A stretch of DNA of 16,553 bases from Chryseobacterium glaciei (GCF_001648155.1 NZ_CP015200.1:1-16553), one strand, 5' to 3'. Shown: positions 1 to 9,070, counted from the first letter of the stretch. The notes: generated from the letters alone by a model not told the origin. Made by a program: numbers and translations.

Positions 1-1568
1 TATTCATTGGGTAGGGTGCAGACTCCAACCTTAGCTTTGATCTGCAAACGATTTATAGAGAAATAAAAATTTTTTGGTTCAGAAATACTGGCAGATACAA
101 CTGCAACATAGCAAGGAGTCTATAGATTTTAAAAGTATTTCTCAAACCAGGTGGGATGATCGAAAGAAAGCTGAGGATTCGCTAAAATTGATCCTTAAAA
201 GTGGAACGGCCAAGGTCAGTACTATTGACACCAAAAAAGTTTCAGAACAGGCTCCCTTGTTGTTTGATTTAACAGGTCTCCAAAAGGAATGCAATAAGAA
301 GCTGAATCTCTCCGCTGAAGAAACGCTCAATATAGCGCAAAGCCTTTATGAAAAACAGTTCATTACTTATCCGCGCACAGGGAGCTGCTATATTCCCGAA
401 GATGTCTGGGCGAAAATTCCACATTTAATCAAATCACTGAATGACCGTAAGACTTAACCGAAGCCGTTTCAAAATTAAAGTGGGGAACTTTAATAAAAGG
501 ATCGTTAATGATTTAAAGGTAACCGACCATCATGGTTTACTCGTTACGGATAAAGTTCCTTCTGCTTTGGTGGGAAACGAATCTGCTGTTTACGATATGA
601 TCGCCGTTCGTCTGCTGGAATCAGTTTGCCAGCCCTGCAAAAAGGAAATTACCACGATCAGCACAGAGGTTCTTCATTACGAATTTTCTTCAAAAGGAAT
701 TGTGATTAAAGAACCGGGTTGGCGTATCATCCAAGGAAACTTTAGTGATGAAAGTGAAGATGCTGCAGAGCCTCTTCCATATTTAAAATAGGTGATAATC
801 TAATCATACAGGAAGCTGACGCGATAGCAAAACAGACCAAAGCACAACCCCTATATACCGAGGCAAGTCTTCTGTCCGCTATGGAAAATTGTGGAAAGGA
901 AATTGAAAATGTGGAAGAACGCAAAGCATTGCAAAACGTAGGTATTGGTACACCGGCAACCCGGGCTGCAATTATTGAGACTTTATTTAGCCGTGATTAT
1001 ATTAAACGTGAAAAAAAAACACTTTTTCCAACAGAAAAGGGACTTAAAGTGTATGACTTTATCAAGGAAAAGAAAATTGCTGATGCGGCTATGACGGGTG
1101 AATGGGAACTTGCTTTACAAAAGATTGAAAACGGAGAGGCTAGTGCAGAAGATTTTCAATTAGAAATTGAAAATTATACGAGGTCCATTACCGAAGAATT
1201 GTTATCAGTTTCTCTAAATACTGAAAACCTGCCTGATTTAATTTGTCCGAAATGTAAGACCATGCATTTGCTCATTAGGGACAAGATCGTTAAATGTCCT
1301 GATGCGGTTTGTAACTGGATTTTATTTCGCAGCATCTGTGGGGTACAGTTAAATGTAAAGAAGTTGAAAACCTTGTTAATAAGGAAAGACTACGCTTCTA
1401 AAAGGAATGACAAGTAAGGCGGGGAAGAAATTCGATGCACGGATCGTATTGAATGAACAGACAGAAACAGCTTTTGAATTTGATAAGAAACAGATTTCAC
1501 AAAAAATAATCCGCAAAACTTCGTTAAGGGGTAAACAATCGCTAAATTCTACGCTGAACGATAGGTAG
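1..1568 (+). pseudogene. topB: DNA topoisomerase III (type IA), 5'-truncated and frameshifted
   Basis: Type IA topoisomerases cut one DNA strand through a 5'-phosphotyrosine and pass the other strand; on conjugative elements TopB-like enzymes serve excision, replication or transfer. The fragment opens at the window edge with SLGRVQTPTLALI, so roughly the first 180 residues of the family lie outside. The catalytic tyrosine is in ITYPRTGSCYIPE (Tyr codon 368-370). Further on come TEASLLSAMENCGKEIE and GIGTPATRAAIIETLFSRDY, standard TopB motifs, then a four-cysteine zinc-ribbon-like segment (CPKC at 1244-1255, CPDAVC at 1295-1312) and a C-terminal extension. The reading frame changes near 61, 453, 485, 780, 1358 and 1384, each by a small indel, several of them in homopolymers, with no in-frame nonsense codon seen. 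The last frame stops at 1566-1568. The family call is secure; whether the gene is truly broken is doubtful. Confidence 0.9.
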
Positions 1569-1686
1569 GAAAGATTTGCTGAAGAGAAAATATTGGTTAG
1601 CACTCGAAAAAAAAGTAAGTGTTTCAAGAGGTTTGAAGTTTTGACAGGCAATCAATTTTATTGATCCCGTGTAGTTTTGAAAAGAA

Positions 1687-1719
1687 GAAATCCCTGTTTT
1701 ACGACAGGGATTGTTTTTA
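1687..1719. terminator. Intrinsic terminator between convergent topB and the histone H1-like gene
   Basis: A perfect 8-bp stem, AATCCCTG (1689-1696) with CAGGGATT (1705-1712), has an 8-nt loop and is followed by GTTTTT on the plus strand. The stop codon of the minus-strand histone-like gene (1717-1719) sits against the other side, where the complement continues into a T-rich tract (TTTCTTCTTTTC). It could stop transcription from both sides. Confidence 0.75.
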
Positions 1720-1893
1720 CTTTTTAGCTTCATCAACAGAAACCTTTCTGAATTCCTTAAATAGCTTACTTAGTTCCAGAGCCGATTTACGGGCTCTTGT
1801 ACCGGCTGCCTTGTTTCCTTTTTCAGCCTGTAAATCAGCATCTGCTTTGAATTTTTCCAGCTCTGCACTGATTTTTTCCAATAACTCTTTCAT
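1717..1893 (-). CDS. Histone H1-like DNA-binding protein, 58 aa
   Basis: A 58-residue basic protein, MKELLEKISAELEKF... then KGNKAAGTRARKSALE, ending FKEFRKVSVDEAKK. The KGNKAAGTRARK core with the KEFRKVS(V)DEAKK tail matches the small proteins annotated as histone H1 (Hc1-like) in Bacteroidota, which are presumed to bind DNA nonspecifically and compact the nucleoid; the exact role is not established. It is mostly predicted helix, with lysines and arginines on the second half and no cysteine or signal peptide. The ATG at 1891-1893 is preceded by AGAAAAATACA with no Shine-Dalgarno, as is usual in this phylum. It lies antisense between topB and the DUF1896 gene and shares a terminator with topB. 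Unlike its neighbours it has no frameshift. It is easily missed because of its size. Confidence 0.88.
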   Translation of the reverse strand: MKELLEKISAELEKFKADADLQAEKGNKAAGTRARKSALELSKLFKEFRKVSVDEAKK

Positions 1894-1916
1894 TGTATTT
1901 TTCTAATAATGAGCTG

Positions 1917-1949
1917 CTAAAGTAGGAATTATAACCTATTCAAGTCAAT
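1917..1949 (-). promoter_or_regulatory. Candidate promoter of the histone H1-like gene
   Basis: On the minus strand TACTTTAG (complement of 1917-1924) resembles the Bacteroidota -7 element TAnnTTTG, with a TTG (1946-1948) 21 nt upstream in the -33 position. It lies 24 nt ahead of the ATG. One base departs from consensus. Confidence 0.4.
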
Positions 1950-2005
1950 AATAACCTGTAAAAATGAAAGCCCAATTACCAATTGGAGTGATGCCTTCCC
2001 AATTA
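1931..2005. promoter_or_regulatory. Divergent control region with short repeats
   Basis: The spacer between the minus-strand histone-like gene and the plus-strand DUF1896 gene holds ATAACCT twice (1931-1937 and 1951-1957, 20 bp apart), CCCAATTA twice (1971-1978 and 1998-2005, 27 bp apart), and a perfect inverted repeat CCAATT-ACC-AATTGG (1972-1986). Such spacing suits operator sites for a regulator of the divergent genes. No binding protein can be named from the sequence. Confidence 0.35.
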
Positions 2006-2036
2006 AAAATAACAATTAAAAAAAATAGAATATTTT

Positions 2037-2472
2037 ATGAAAACAACAACAAACGACCTTTCGTATTTCACCTTAAGATTGCAGGAACATATTAATAGCA
2101 GTTTTCCGGAATTATCAGGAGACAGAACCTTTATTTCGCGCCGTTCCTCGCTCGCTGCCAGTGCCTATGAAGGAGCATTTCTTTCAGGAAATTCGATTGA
2201 GCAGTGCAATGAAATTGGGATTTCATCTTATTTGAGAACCTGCATTTTTCAAAATTCGATATGGTATTGCGTGTAGTCTGCAATGAGTTCGACACGATTA
2301 TGGCTGATGAGGCGCTGCGGCCATTTGCTTTACAAATGTTCCCGGTTTGTGAATCTGTCTTTAAAGGGTATGAGCTGACTGATGATTTGCCTATAGTATC
2401 GCATATGATGTATTGTATACAGAATTAACGGGCACGATTCAAATCTGGATTGAAGAGAATGGGCTTCAATAA
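2037..2472 (+). pseudogene. DUF1896-family protein, frameshifted
   Basis: A protein of about 145 residues of a family found almost only on Bacteroidota mobile elements, of unknown function. It starts MKTTTNDLSYFTLRLQEHI at the ATG 2037 after an A-rich leader. The family signature is seen in pieces: SLAASAYEGAFLSGNSIEQ in the first frame, FENLHFSKFDMVLRVVCNEF and PVCESVFKGYELTDDLP in the second, and LYTELTGTIQIWIEENGLQ in the third, ending at the TAA 2470-2472. The frame changes sit near 2218 (a G run) and near 2395, each one base short. The stop overlaps the start of the following methylase-helicase gene by 14 nt, which suggests translational coupling in one operon. Recognition rests on the C-terminal ELTGTIQIWIEENGLQ and the LHFSKxD stretch. 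Confidence 0.8.
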
Positions 2473-5400
2473 GAAGGAGCATCTTCGCCAGAACATTGAT
2501 GCTTTAAAAGTTGTCTTTCAGTTAGAGAGGGAGAAACGCCCGGCTACACAAAGAGAGCAGAAACTTTTACTTGAGTACAGCGGATTTGGCGGGTTGAAAT
2601 TTATCCTCAATCCGGTGGAAAATGAGATCGATGTTAACCATTGGCGAAAAACAGAACATGATCTTTTTCCGCTCACGCAGCAGCTTCATCAGCTTCTCAA
2701 AAGTAATGCCTGGATGAAAAACAGTACCGCCGCTATGTAGATAGCATGCGGAGTTCTGTGTTATCTGCCTTTTATACCCCCGGAAATAATTGATGCGCTC
2801 GCGGACAGTTTAGACAGCAGTGGGGTAAAAATCCAAAATTTTTTGGAACCATCGGCCGGAATCGGTGCCTTTCTAAATTCTTTTTCCCGCCAAAACATAG
2901 GCAGTGTTACTGCGTATGAAAAGGATCTGCTTACAGGAAAGGTGCTAACACAACTGTATCCTGATTGTAATATTCATACATCGGGTTTTGAAGAGATTCC
3001 TGACAGTGAAAAGAAAAGTACGATGTTGTTGCCAGCAATATACCTTTTGGCGATACTTCTGTTTTTGACCTGTCTTTTTCAAGAGGGAGACGAGGCCAAG
3101 AAACAGGCCACAAGAAGTTCATAATTATTTTTTCTCAAAGGAAGCGATATGCTGCGTGATGGCGGTATACTGGCATTTATTACCTCACAGGGTGTACTCA
3201 ACAGCCCGAAGAATGAACCAATCCGCAGGGCATTGATGAGAAATTGTAATTTGGTTTCTGCGGTGCGTTTACCCAACAATCTTTTTACGGAACATGCCGG
3301 AACAGAGGTTGGCAGTGATCTGATCATTCTTCAAAAGAACAGTTTAAAAACGGTTAAGCGAAGCGGAAGAATTGTTTTGTGAAAGCAGATTAACAGAATA
3401 CCAAACGACAGGTAATGCCTTTTTTCATGATAATAAAAGGATCATACATACATCCAGTGTGCTGGTACAGATCCTTACGGACACCTGCACTGATCTACAC
3501 TCACAAAGATGGTGTGGGGGGCATTGCAGGTGACTTAAAAGTAATGCTTTCGGAAGACTTCCGGGATCATTTCAATCTGGGATTATATCAAGGTGTACAA
3601 AATGAAAAATCTTTTGTACAGGTTTCGGCTACGCCAAAATAACACCTCCTGTCACGGAAACCGTTACTACAAAAAAGGAAAAACAGGATGGGGGTACCCT
3701 ACTTATATTCCTGCAAAAAGTGAAGTACAATTGAGTTTGTTTGATCTGTTTGAAAATGAGGGATCAGCGATAGACATCGCAAAAAATGCCAAAACAAAAA
3801 AGTCACCGGTTCAACAAAAGAAAACCACAATAAAGAAAAAAACATTCCGTGACCGTGCCCGTCAGGGGATTTTATTTAGTGCAACCATGCAGGTGCAGGA
3901 TATTTCTGCGAAGACTACGGGTACAAGCCCTGTCAATAACAATCAGCAGATAAATAGTAAGTCAAAGACTTCGCTTGGCGATCTGTTCTCAGTTAATGCT
4001 AATACCCAAAATGAAACGGGCTTGTAATGAAAAGCTTCCTCAGCCTGGAATGTATACCGGAACGATCCGGTCTTTCCATCGAAACGACTGCCTGGTGACG
4101 ATCATGGACAGGTCGGTTATCTGAAAGATCTTAATAAAGAAAAGAAAAGCCATGTTCCATCCATTATCACTACCAACTGCCCAGAAAGCAAAAGCAGAAG
4201 CCTATATTTTGGTAAGGGATACCTACATCGATCTACGAAAAGGAAGCAGAAAGCAGACCGAACATAAGCCGGAAAGAGAAACCCTAAATAAGCTGTATGA
4301 TGCGTTTATAAAACGATACGGCAATCTGAACGCTGCCGAAAACATCAAGCTCATCAAGACCGACGCTGCCGGCAAAGAAATCCCTTATCTGGAGCGGGTA
4401 GTGGGTGGGGTGGTACATAAAGCGGATATTTTTCACCGCCCGGTCAGTTTTTCTACCACAACACTGGCTACCAATAATCCTGATGAAGCATTGGCTGCAT
4501 CATGAACCGATACGGGAACGTGAATTTGTTTATATGTCGCAGATCAGCGATATGGCTGCTGAAGATTTGAAAGGTGCATTACACGGCCGTATCTTCTATA
4601 ATCCATGACGCAAGAGTATGATATTTCAGAAAGGTGGGTTTCGGGTAATGTGGTAGAAAAAGCCAAAGAATTGGAAGCTTATTTAGATCATCATCCGGAT
4701 GATAAAGAAGCAAAAGAAAGTCTTGCTGCATTGCAAGAAGCAAAACCCCGGCAGATTGAATTTGAAGAATTGGATTTCAATCTCGGTGAACGTGGATACC
4801 TACCGGCATCTATGAACGATTCGCTTCGCACCTTTTTGATACTGAGGTTCGTATTCATTATACTGAAAACACCGATGACTTTTCTATTAAGTGCGATCAA
4901 AAGAATGCGCATATAAGGGATAAATATGCCATTAAATCAGAAAGCCGGACTTATGATGGTATTACACTGCTCAAAAATGCACTAGTTAATACGACTCCGG
5001 ATATTACGAAGAAGGTAACAATTGGTGACCAGGAAGTGAAAGTTCGGGATATGGAAGCCATTCAGATGGCTAACAGCAAAATAGACGAGATCCGTAAAGC
5101 CTTTACTGATTGGCTTCATGATCAGAATGATGAATTTAAAAAACGTTTGACTGCTAAATACAACGATACCTTCAACTGTTTTGTACGCCGCAGTACGACG
5201 GAAGCCATCAGGACTTTCCGGGGTTAGATAGAAAAGCATTGGGTATCGAGGATCTGTACTCAAGCCAAAAAGATGCCGTTTGGATGATAAAACTTAATAA
5301 TGGGGCCATATGTGACCATGAAGTAGGTGCCGGAAAAACCCTATCATGTGTACCGCAGCGCAGGAAATGAAACGCTTGGGACTGGCTCATAAACCCATGG

Positions 5401-7844
5401 TGATCGGACTCAAAGCCAATGTCCATGAAATTGCAGAAATCTACCGTACCGCCTATCCCCATGCAAAGATCTTATATCCGGGAAAAGAAGACTTTACGCC
5501 CCAAAAAGATTACGAATATTTGGTGATATCAAGAATAATGACTGGGATTGCATCATTCTTACCCATGATCAGTTTGGTATGATCCCCAATCGCCCGAACT
5601 GCAAAAGGAAATTCTACAGATAGAATTAAATAGTGTAGAAGAGAACCTTCTGCCTTGCAAGCTCAGGGCAGTGAAATTTCGAGAGCCATGCTCAAAGGCG
5701 TTTTGATCCGAAAACAAAATCTGGAGGTTAAGCTTAAAACGCTGGAACACGATATCGAAAACCGCAAGGATGATGTGGTGGATTTTAAGATGATGGTATT
5801 GATCATTTATTGGTAGATGAAAGCCATAGGTTTAAAAATCTGATGTTTAACACCCGTCATGACCGTGTTGCAGGGCTTGGAAACATGCAGGGAAGCCAAA
5901 AAGCACTCAATCTACTCTTTGCCATTCGTACTATTCAGGAAAGAACCGGTAAAGATATGGGAGCAACCTTTCTCTCTGGACTACAATCAGTAATTCATTG
6001 ACAGAATTGTATTTACTCTTTAAATACCTACGCCCGCAGGCGTGGAAAAGCAGGGTATTACCTGTTTTGATGCCTGGGCAGCGATCTACGCCAGGAAACC
6101 ACCGATTATGAATTTCGGTAGCCAATAATATTGTACAAAAAGAACGCTTTCGTTATTTTATCAAAGTGCCTGAGCTGGCTCAGTTCTACTCTGAGATCAC
6201 CGATTACCGTACGGCAAAGGACATCGGGATCGACCGACCAGAGAAGAACGAGATCCTGTATAATATTCCTCCAACGCCGCAGCAGGAAGCGTTCATCAAA
6301 AAGCTGATGGAGTTTGCGAAAACAGGGAATGCAACATTGCTTGGAAGAGCTCCCTTATCTAAAAGTGAGGAAAAGCCAAAATGCTGATTGCTACGGATTA
6401 TGCCCGTAAGATGTCGTTAGACATGCGAATGATCAGCCAAGAATATGAGGATCATCCCGATAGTAAGGCTTCACACTGCGCTGCTACTATTGCTAAGTAT
6501 TATAAAAAGTTCAATGCCCAAAAAGGAACCCAATTTGTATTTTCTGATCTGGGCACCTATAAACCGGAGGTCTGGAATGTGTATTCTGAGATCAAGCGCA
6601 AGCTGGTCGAAGATCATGGTATTCCTGCTCAAGAGATCCGGTTTATTCAGGAAGCGAAGAACGATACACAGCGCAGGGAGTTCATTCGATGGATGAATGA
6701 AGGAAAGATACGGGTGCTGTTCGGGTCAACCGATATGCTGGGCACGGGGGTCAATGCTCAGAAAAGAGCGGTGGCGATTCATCATCTGGATACTCCTTGG
6801 CGGCCAAGTGATCTGGCTCAACGGGATGGCCGGGCCATTAGAAAAGGCAATGAGATCGCGAAATTCTTTGCAGAAAACATCGTGGACGTTATTATTTATG
6901 CGGTAGAAAAATCGCTGGACAGTTATAAATTTAACCTGCTTTATAATAAGCAGTTGTTTATTGACCAGCTTAAAAACAATAGCCTTGGAAAGCGTACCAT
7001 TGATGAAGGCAGCATGGACGAGAAATCGGGCATGAACTTTTCAGAATATGTAGCGATCCTCTCCGGCAATACGGAATTACTGGAAAAAGCGAAGCTAGAA
7101 AAACAGATTGCAGGCCTGGAGAGTGAAAGACAGGCATTCAACCGCTCTAAGTTTACCTCAAAATACAAATTGGAAGATATGACTGCAACCGTAGAGGCTA
7201 TCAAATCAAGACTGGATCGGATGAAGCTGGATTGGAACAATTTGGAGAAAAGGCTAGAGAAAAATCAGGATGGAGTCGTGTTAAATCCCATTAAGCTCCT
7301 GGGGCTTGCTGCGGATGCAGAGGTAAAACATGTCGGGATGACACTGGGTGAAATTTCAAAAAAAGCAAGAACGGGTGGAGAATACGAAGAGATAGGCAGT
7401 CTGTACGGTTTTACCTTGCTGGTCAAAACTGAGATTTCTAAGAAAGAGGATACGGAAATTAAACTTAATAAATTTTTCGTGATGGGTGAAAGCAATATCA
7501 AGTACACGTATAACAATGGAATGATGGCCTCAGAACCAAAATTGGCGGCAATGAACTTTTTAAGTGCCCTGGAAAAAATACCGGGATTGATGCGGGAGGA
7601 ACAAAAGAAAGCTGATGAGCTTGAGAGGGATCTCCCTGTGCTTCGGGAGGTAGTAGAAAGCACCTGGTCAAAAGAACACAAACTTTCGGAACTGAAAACA
7701 GAACTTTCAGCCATGGAAAGACAGATACAGTTATCAATTGCTGATAAAGAAGAACGTGCACCCGCCCCAGAAGGTCAGGCGGTAGAAACTGACGATGATA
7801 AAAATAAAGAAATGAATGCACCGCATATTAAAGTGAAATTGTAA
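2459..7844 (+). pseudogene. Giant DarB-like N6-methylase/SF2-helicase fusion, frameshifted
   Basis: One gene of about 1,795 codons, typical of Bacteroidota conjugative elements. The true start is probably the ATG 2459 (MGFNKKEHLRQNIDAL), not the upstream TTG at 2450. The N-terminal part is a methyltransferase fold: YSGFGGLK, motif I EPSAGIGAF (2846-2872), then NIPFG (3037-3051) in the place of motif IV. A low-complexity Lys/Thr/Ser linker follows (about 3720-4030). The C-terminal part is an SF2 helicase: Walker A GAGKT (5326-5340), DESH box (5816-5827), GTGVNAQ (6741-6761) and QRDGR motif VI (6819-6833), then coiled coil. The architecture resembles phage P1 DarB, an antirestriction methylase-helicase; protection of incoming DNA is inference. 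I count some 25-30 frame changes between 2700 and 6380, among them C5 at 2777-2781 and an A run near 3014, and none after 6381. Confidence 0.85.
6381..7844 (+). CDS. Intact 3' portion of the methylase-helicase: helicase C-terminal lobe and coiled coil
   Basis: This is the undamaged 487-codon end of the large gene, and an automatic caller would report it as a helicase-related protein. It begins inside the protein at [17 protein letters not shown], so the ATG at 6381 is not a genuine start: the family sequence continues upstream ([16 protein letters not shown]) across a one-base frame change. It carries the second RecA-like lobe: [27 protein letters not shown] (motif V), [13 protein letters not shown] and [12 protein letters not shown] (motif VI arginine fingers). 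[15 protein letters not shown] follows, then heptad-rich segments at about residues 225-290 and 390-465 that look like coiled coils. It ends in an acidic tail and HIKVKL at a TAA. No frameshift occurs in these 1.46 kb. Confidence 0.85.
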   Translation: MLIATDYARKMSLDMRMISQEYEDHPDSKASHCAATIAKYYKKFNAQKGTQFVFSDLGTYKPEVWNVYSEIKRKLVEDHGIPAQEIRFIQEAKNDTQRREFIRWMNEGKIRVLFGSTDMLGTGVNAQKRAVAIHHLDTPWRPSDLAQRDGRAIRKGNEIAKFFAENIVDVIIYAVEKSLDSYKFNLLYNKQLFIDQLKNNSLGKRTIDEGSMDEKSGMNFSEYVAILSGNTELLEKAKLEKQIAGLESERQAFNRSKFTSKYKLEDMTATVEAIKSRLDRMKLDWNNLEKRLEKNQDGVVLNPIKLLGLAADAEVKHVGMTLGEISKKARTGGEYEEIGSLYGFTLLVKTEISKKEDTEIKLNKFFVMGESNIKYTYNNGMMASEPKLAAMNFLSALEKIPGLMREEQKKADELERDLPVLREVVESTWSKEHKLSELKTELSAMERQIQLSIADKEERAPAPEGQAVETDDDKNKEMNAPHIKVKL

Positions 7845-7881
7845 TGATCAACTCATTAGGAACAACTTTTAATCCTATAAA

Positions 7882-8238
7882 TTAAGCATTTTTCTTAACG
7901 ACCTCAATCATTTGATCGATATCAAAAGGTTTTTCTATATAGTCATCCGCTTTGCATTCTTTTGCTTTTTTGGGTACATCGGGAGATGTAGAAGTCAGTA
8001 CCGCTGATAGATCTTCCGTTTCCGTATCAGATTTTAGTTCTTCAATTACCTCTGATCCTTTCTTATTTCCCTTAATGTGGTCATCTACGATCACTACATC
8101 AGGTTTAATCTCATCAATGTTATCAATAGGCTTAGTTGTTAGTGATGGAGTAACATCATAACCTTCTTCCGTCAATACATGATCCATGATATCCAGTATA
8201 TCTTGATTATCCTGAATAAGAACAACTTTCTTTTTCAT
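7882..8238 (-). CDS. Stand-alone CheY-like response regulator receiver, 118 aa
   Basis: A single receiver domain with no output domain, so it probably acts by protein-protein contact or in a phosphorelay. The phosphoacceptor is Asp52 in PDVVIVDDHIKG. The acidic pocket is LIQDN (Asp10, with Gln at residue 9 where a second acid is usual). The switch residue is Thr82 in AVLTSTSPD, and the invariant lysine is Lys103 in DDYIEKPF. The length is normal for one receiver. It faces the methylase-helicase gene convergently with a 37-nt gap and no clear terminator there. No histidine kinase is visible in the window, so its partner must be encoded elsewhere. The start ATG at 8236-8238 directly precedes the MKKKVVLI beta-strand. 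The family call is firm and the pathway is unknown. Confidence 0.9.
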   Translation of the reverse strand: MKKKVVLIQDNQDILDIMDHVLTEEGYDVTPSLTTKPIDNIDEIKPDVVIVDDHIKGNKKGSEVIEELKSDTETEDLSAVLTSTSPDVPKKAKECKADDYIEKPFDIDQMIEVVKKNA

Positions 8239-8318
8239 AAACTGTCAGTATATAATGTAAATGTATGAAAAAGAATATAGAGCGTTCGAAAAACCGATAA
8301 TGGGAAAATCAGCGGCAT

Positions 8319-8341
8319 AAAATAGTAAGAACCTTTGAATC
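8319..8341 (+). repeat. 23-bp motif, copy 1
   Basis: This copy contains GTAAGAACCTTTGAATC and matches 9048-9070 at 21 of 23 positions (differences at positions 6 and 14). It sits in the 354-base gene-free stretch 8239-8592, about 250 bp before the small secreted-protein gene. The AACCTTTG inside it resembles a -7 element with the first base wrong. Confidence 0.55.
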
Positions 8342-8442
8342 TAATGTTAGCGTTGCACGGAAATTATTCCGGATATGTTAGTGCTAAGACTTTGTGTATT
8401 CATTAAACAACATAATAAAAAACAAATTTATTTTATTTCTCG

Positions 8443-8472
8443 TTGTTGTGAAATAAAATATTTATAATTGTG
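8443..8472 (+). promoter_or_regulatory. Candidate promoter for the small secreted-protein gene
   Basis: A TTG (8443-8445) and TAATTGTG (8465-8472, one base off TAnnTTTG) are separated by 19 nt, the spacing of the Bacteroidota housekeeping promoter. It would give a 5' leader of about 110 nt. The rest of 8239-8592 is AT-rich with no open frame that I can support. Confidence 0.35.
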
Positions 8473-8592
8473 TCGCAATCATATTCATAACATTAAAGGG
8501 CCAGTTACTGGATTGATTATTACTGATATTGATTAACCCTGTACTTAGAAACACAATTACTAAATATTTAATATAAACTCAATTTACAAATC

Positions 8593-8832
8593 ATGAAAAA
8601 AATTATTTTATCAGCAATTTTTGCTTTGTCAGCGGTAGCCTTTATGCCAACATCTTCCAACGCTCAAAGTAAATCAAACAACGCCATTTCCTCAAGACCA
8701 AAACAACCTACTAATGCATTGGCTGCCTGGGCGGAGGGATATGAGTATGGAATGTCACATGGTTGGGGACAGGCAGATTCTCTATACTGGGCACACGTAC
8801 AGATGCAGATTTGGATTAATCACAACAGCTAA
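8593..8832 (+). CDS. Small secreted protein of unknown function, 79 aa
   Basis: I do not recognise this protein. It begins with a clear Sec signal peptide: MKK, a hydrophobic core IILSAIFALSAVAFM, then a polar stretch with a likely cleavage after SSNA (about residue 24). The mature chain of about 55 residues has a Ser/Asn/Lys/Pro-rich start (SKSNNAISSRPKQPTN) and then a compact aromatic end, WAEGYEYGMSHGWGQADSLYWAHVQMQIW. It has no cysteine, so it is neither a lipoprotein nor a disulfide peptide, and no T9SS sorting domain. The ATG at 8593 follows an A-rich leader (TTTACAAATC) and is fixed by the signal peptide. It stands alone, with its own candidate promoter upstream and a strong hairpin 10 nt past the stop, so it is probably monocistronic. 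Its function cannot be inferred. Confidence 0.75.
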   Translation: MKKIILSAIFALSAVAFMPTSSNAQSKSNNAISSRPKQPTNALAAWAEGYEYGMSHGWGQADSLYWAHVQMQIWINHNS

Positions 8833-8841
8833 ATTTGTCTT

Positions 8842-8874
8842 ATTAAGTAGCGAGGCATTGCCGCGCTACTTAAT
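8842..8874 (+). terminator. Strong hairpin after the secreted-protein gene
   Basis: A perfect 11-bp stem, ATTAAGTAGCG (8842-8852) with CGCTACTTAAT (8864-8874), is extended inside by GGC/GCC around an ATT loop. It begins 10 nt past the TAA. No T-run follows on the plus strand, so it may be an mRNA 3'-stabilising hairpin or a U-poor terminator. Confidence 0.6.
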
Positions 8875-9047
8875 TCAAATAAATTGGTAAAGCCAATCCC
8901 ATGAAAATTCGTGGAAAAATAAAATTCTACTACTTTAATTCCAGAATGAATTGAGCCTAAAGAGTGGTGCTAAAAGTCCCTAAACCATTTCAAGGCGCCT
9001 CTATATGAGCATCCCTTTGGCATCTCCCTCCCTAAGAACTGTAAAAC

Positions 9048-9070
9048 AAAATGGTAAGAATCTTTGAATC
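9048..9070 (+). repeat. 23-bp motif, copy 2
   Basis: This copy contains GTAAGAATCTTTGAATC and is the near-identical partner of 8319-8341. It ends 12 nt before the TetR-type start codon, so it overlaps that gene's control region. The AATCTTTG within it is one base from the -7 consensus. An 8-bp palindrome AGGCGCCT (8993-9000) lies 47 nt upstream. Confidence 0.55.

Noticed and set aside
1376..1906. Open frames of 91 and 64 codons (minus) and 81 codons (plus) around the topB 3' end
   Set aside because: They overlap the topB tail, the terminator and the histone-like gene in wrong frames, and their translations look random.
3593..4027. Separate Lys-rich 144-codon protein
   Set aside because: It is the low-complexity linker of the methylase-helicase gene, exposed as its own frame by indels on both sides.
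6941..7821. Long minus-strand frames (99, 149 and 107 codons) opposite the helicase
   Set aside because: They are shadows of the strongly coding plus-strand frame, rich in Ser/Phe/Leu, with no family signature.
8901..8954. 17-codon frame MKIRGKIKFYYFNSRMN
   Set aside because: It is too short to support, lies between the hairpin and the TetR control region, and has no promoter or start context of its own.
8319..9070. The 23-bp repeats as attachment sites of an integrated element
   Set aside because: There is no integrase, tRNA or element boundary nearby and the copies are imperfect. A shared regulatory motif is simpler.
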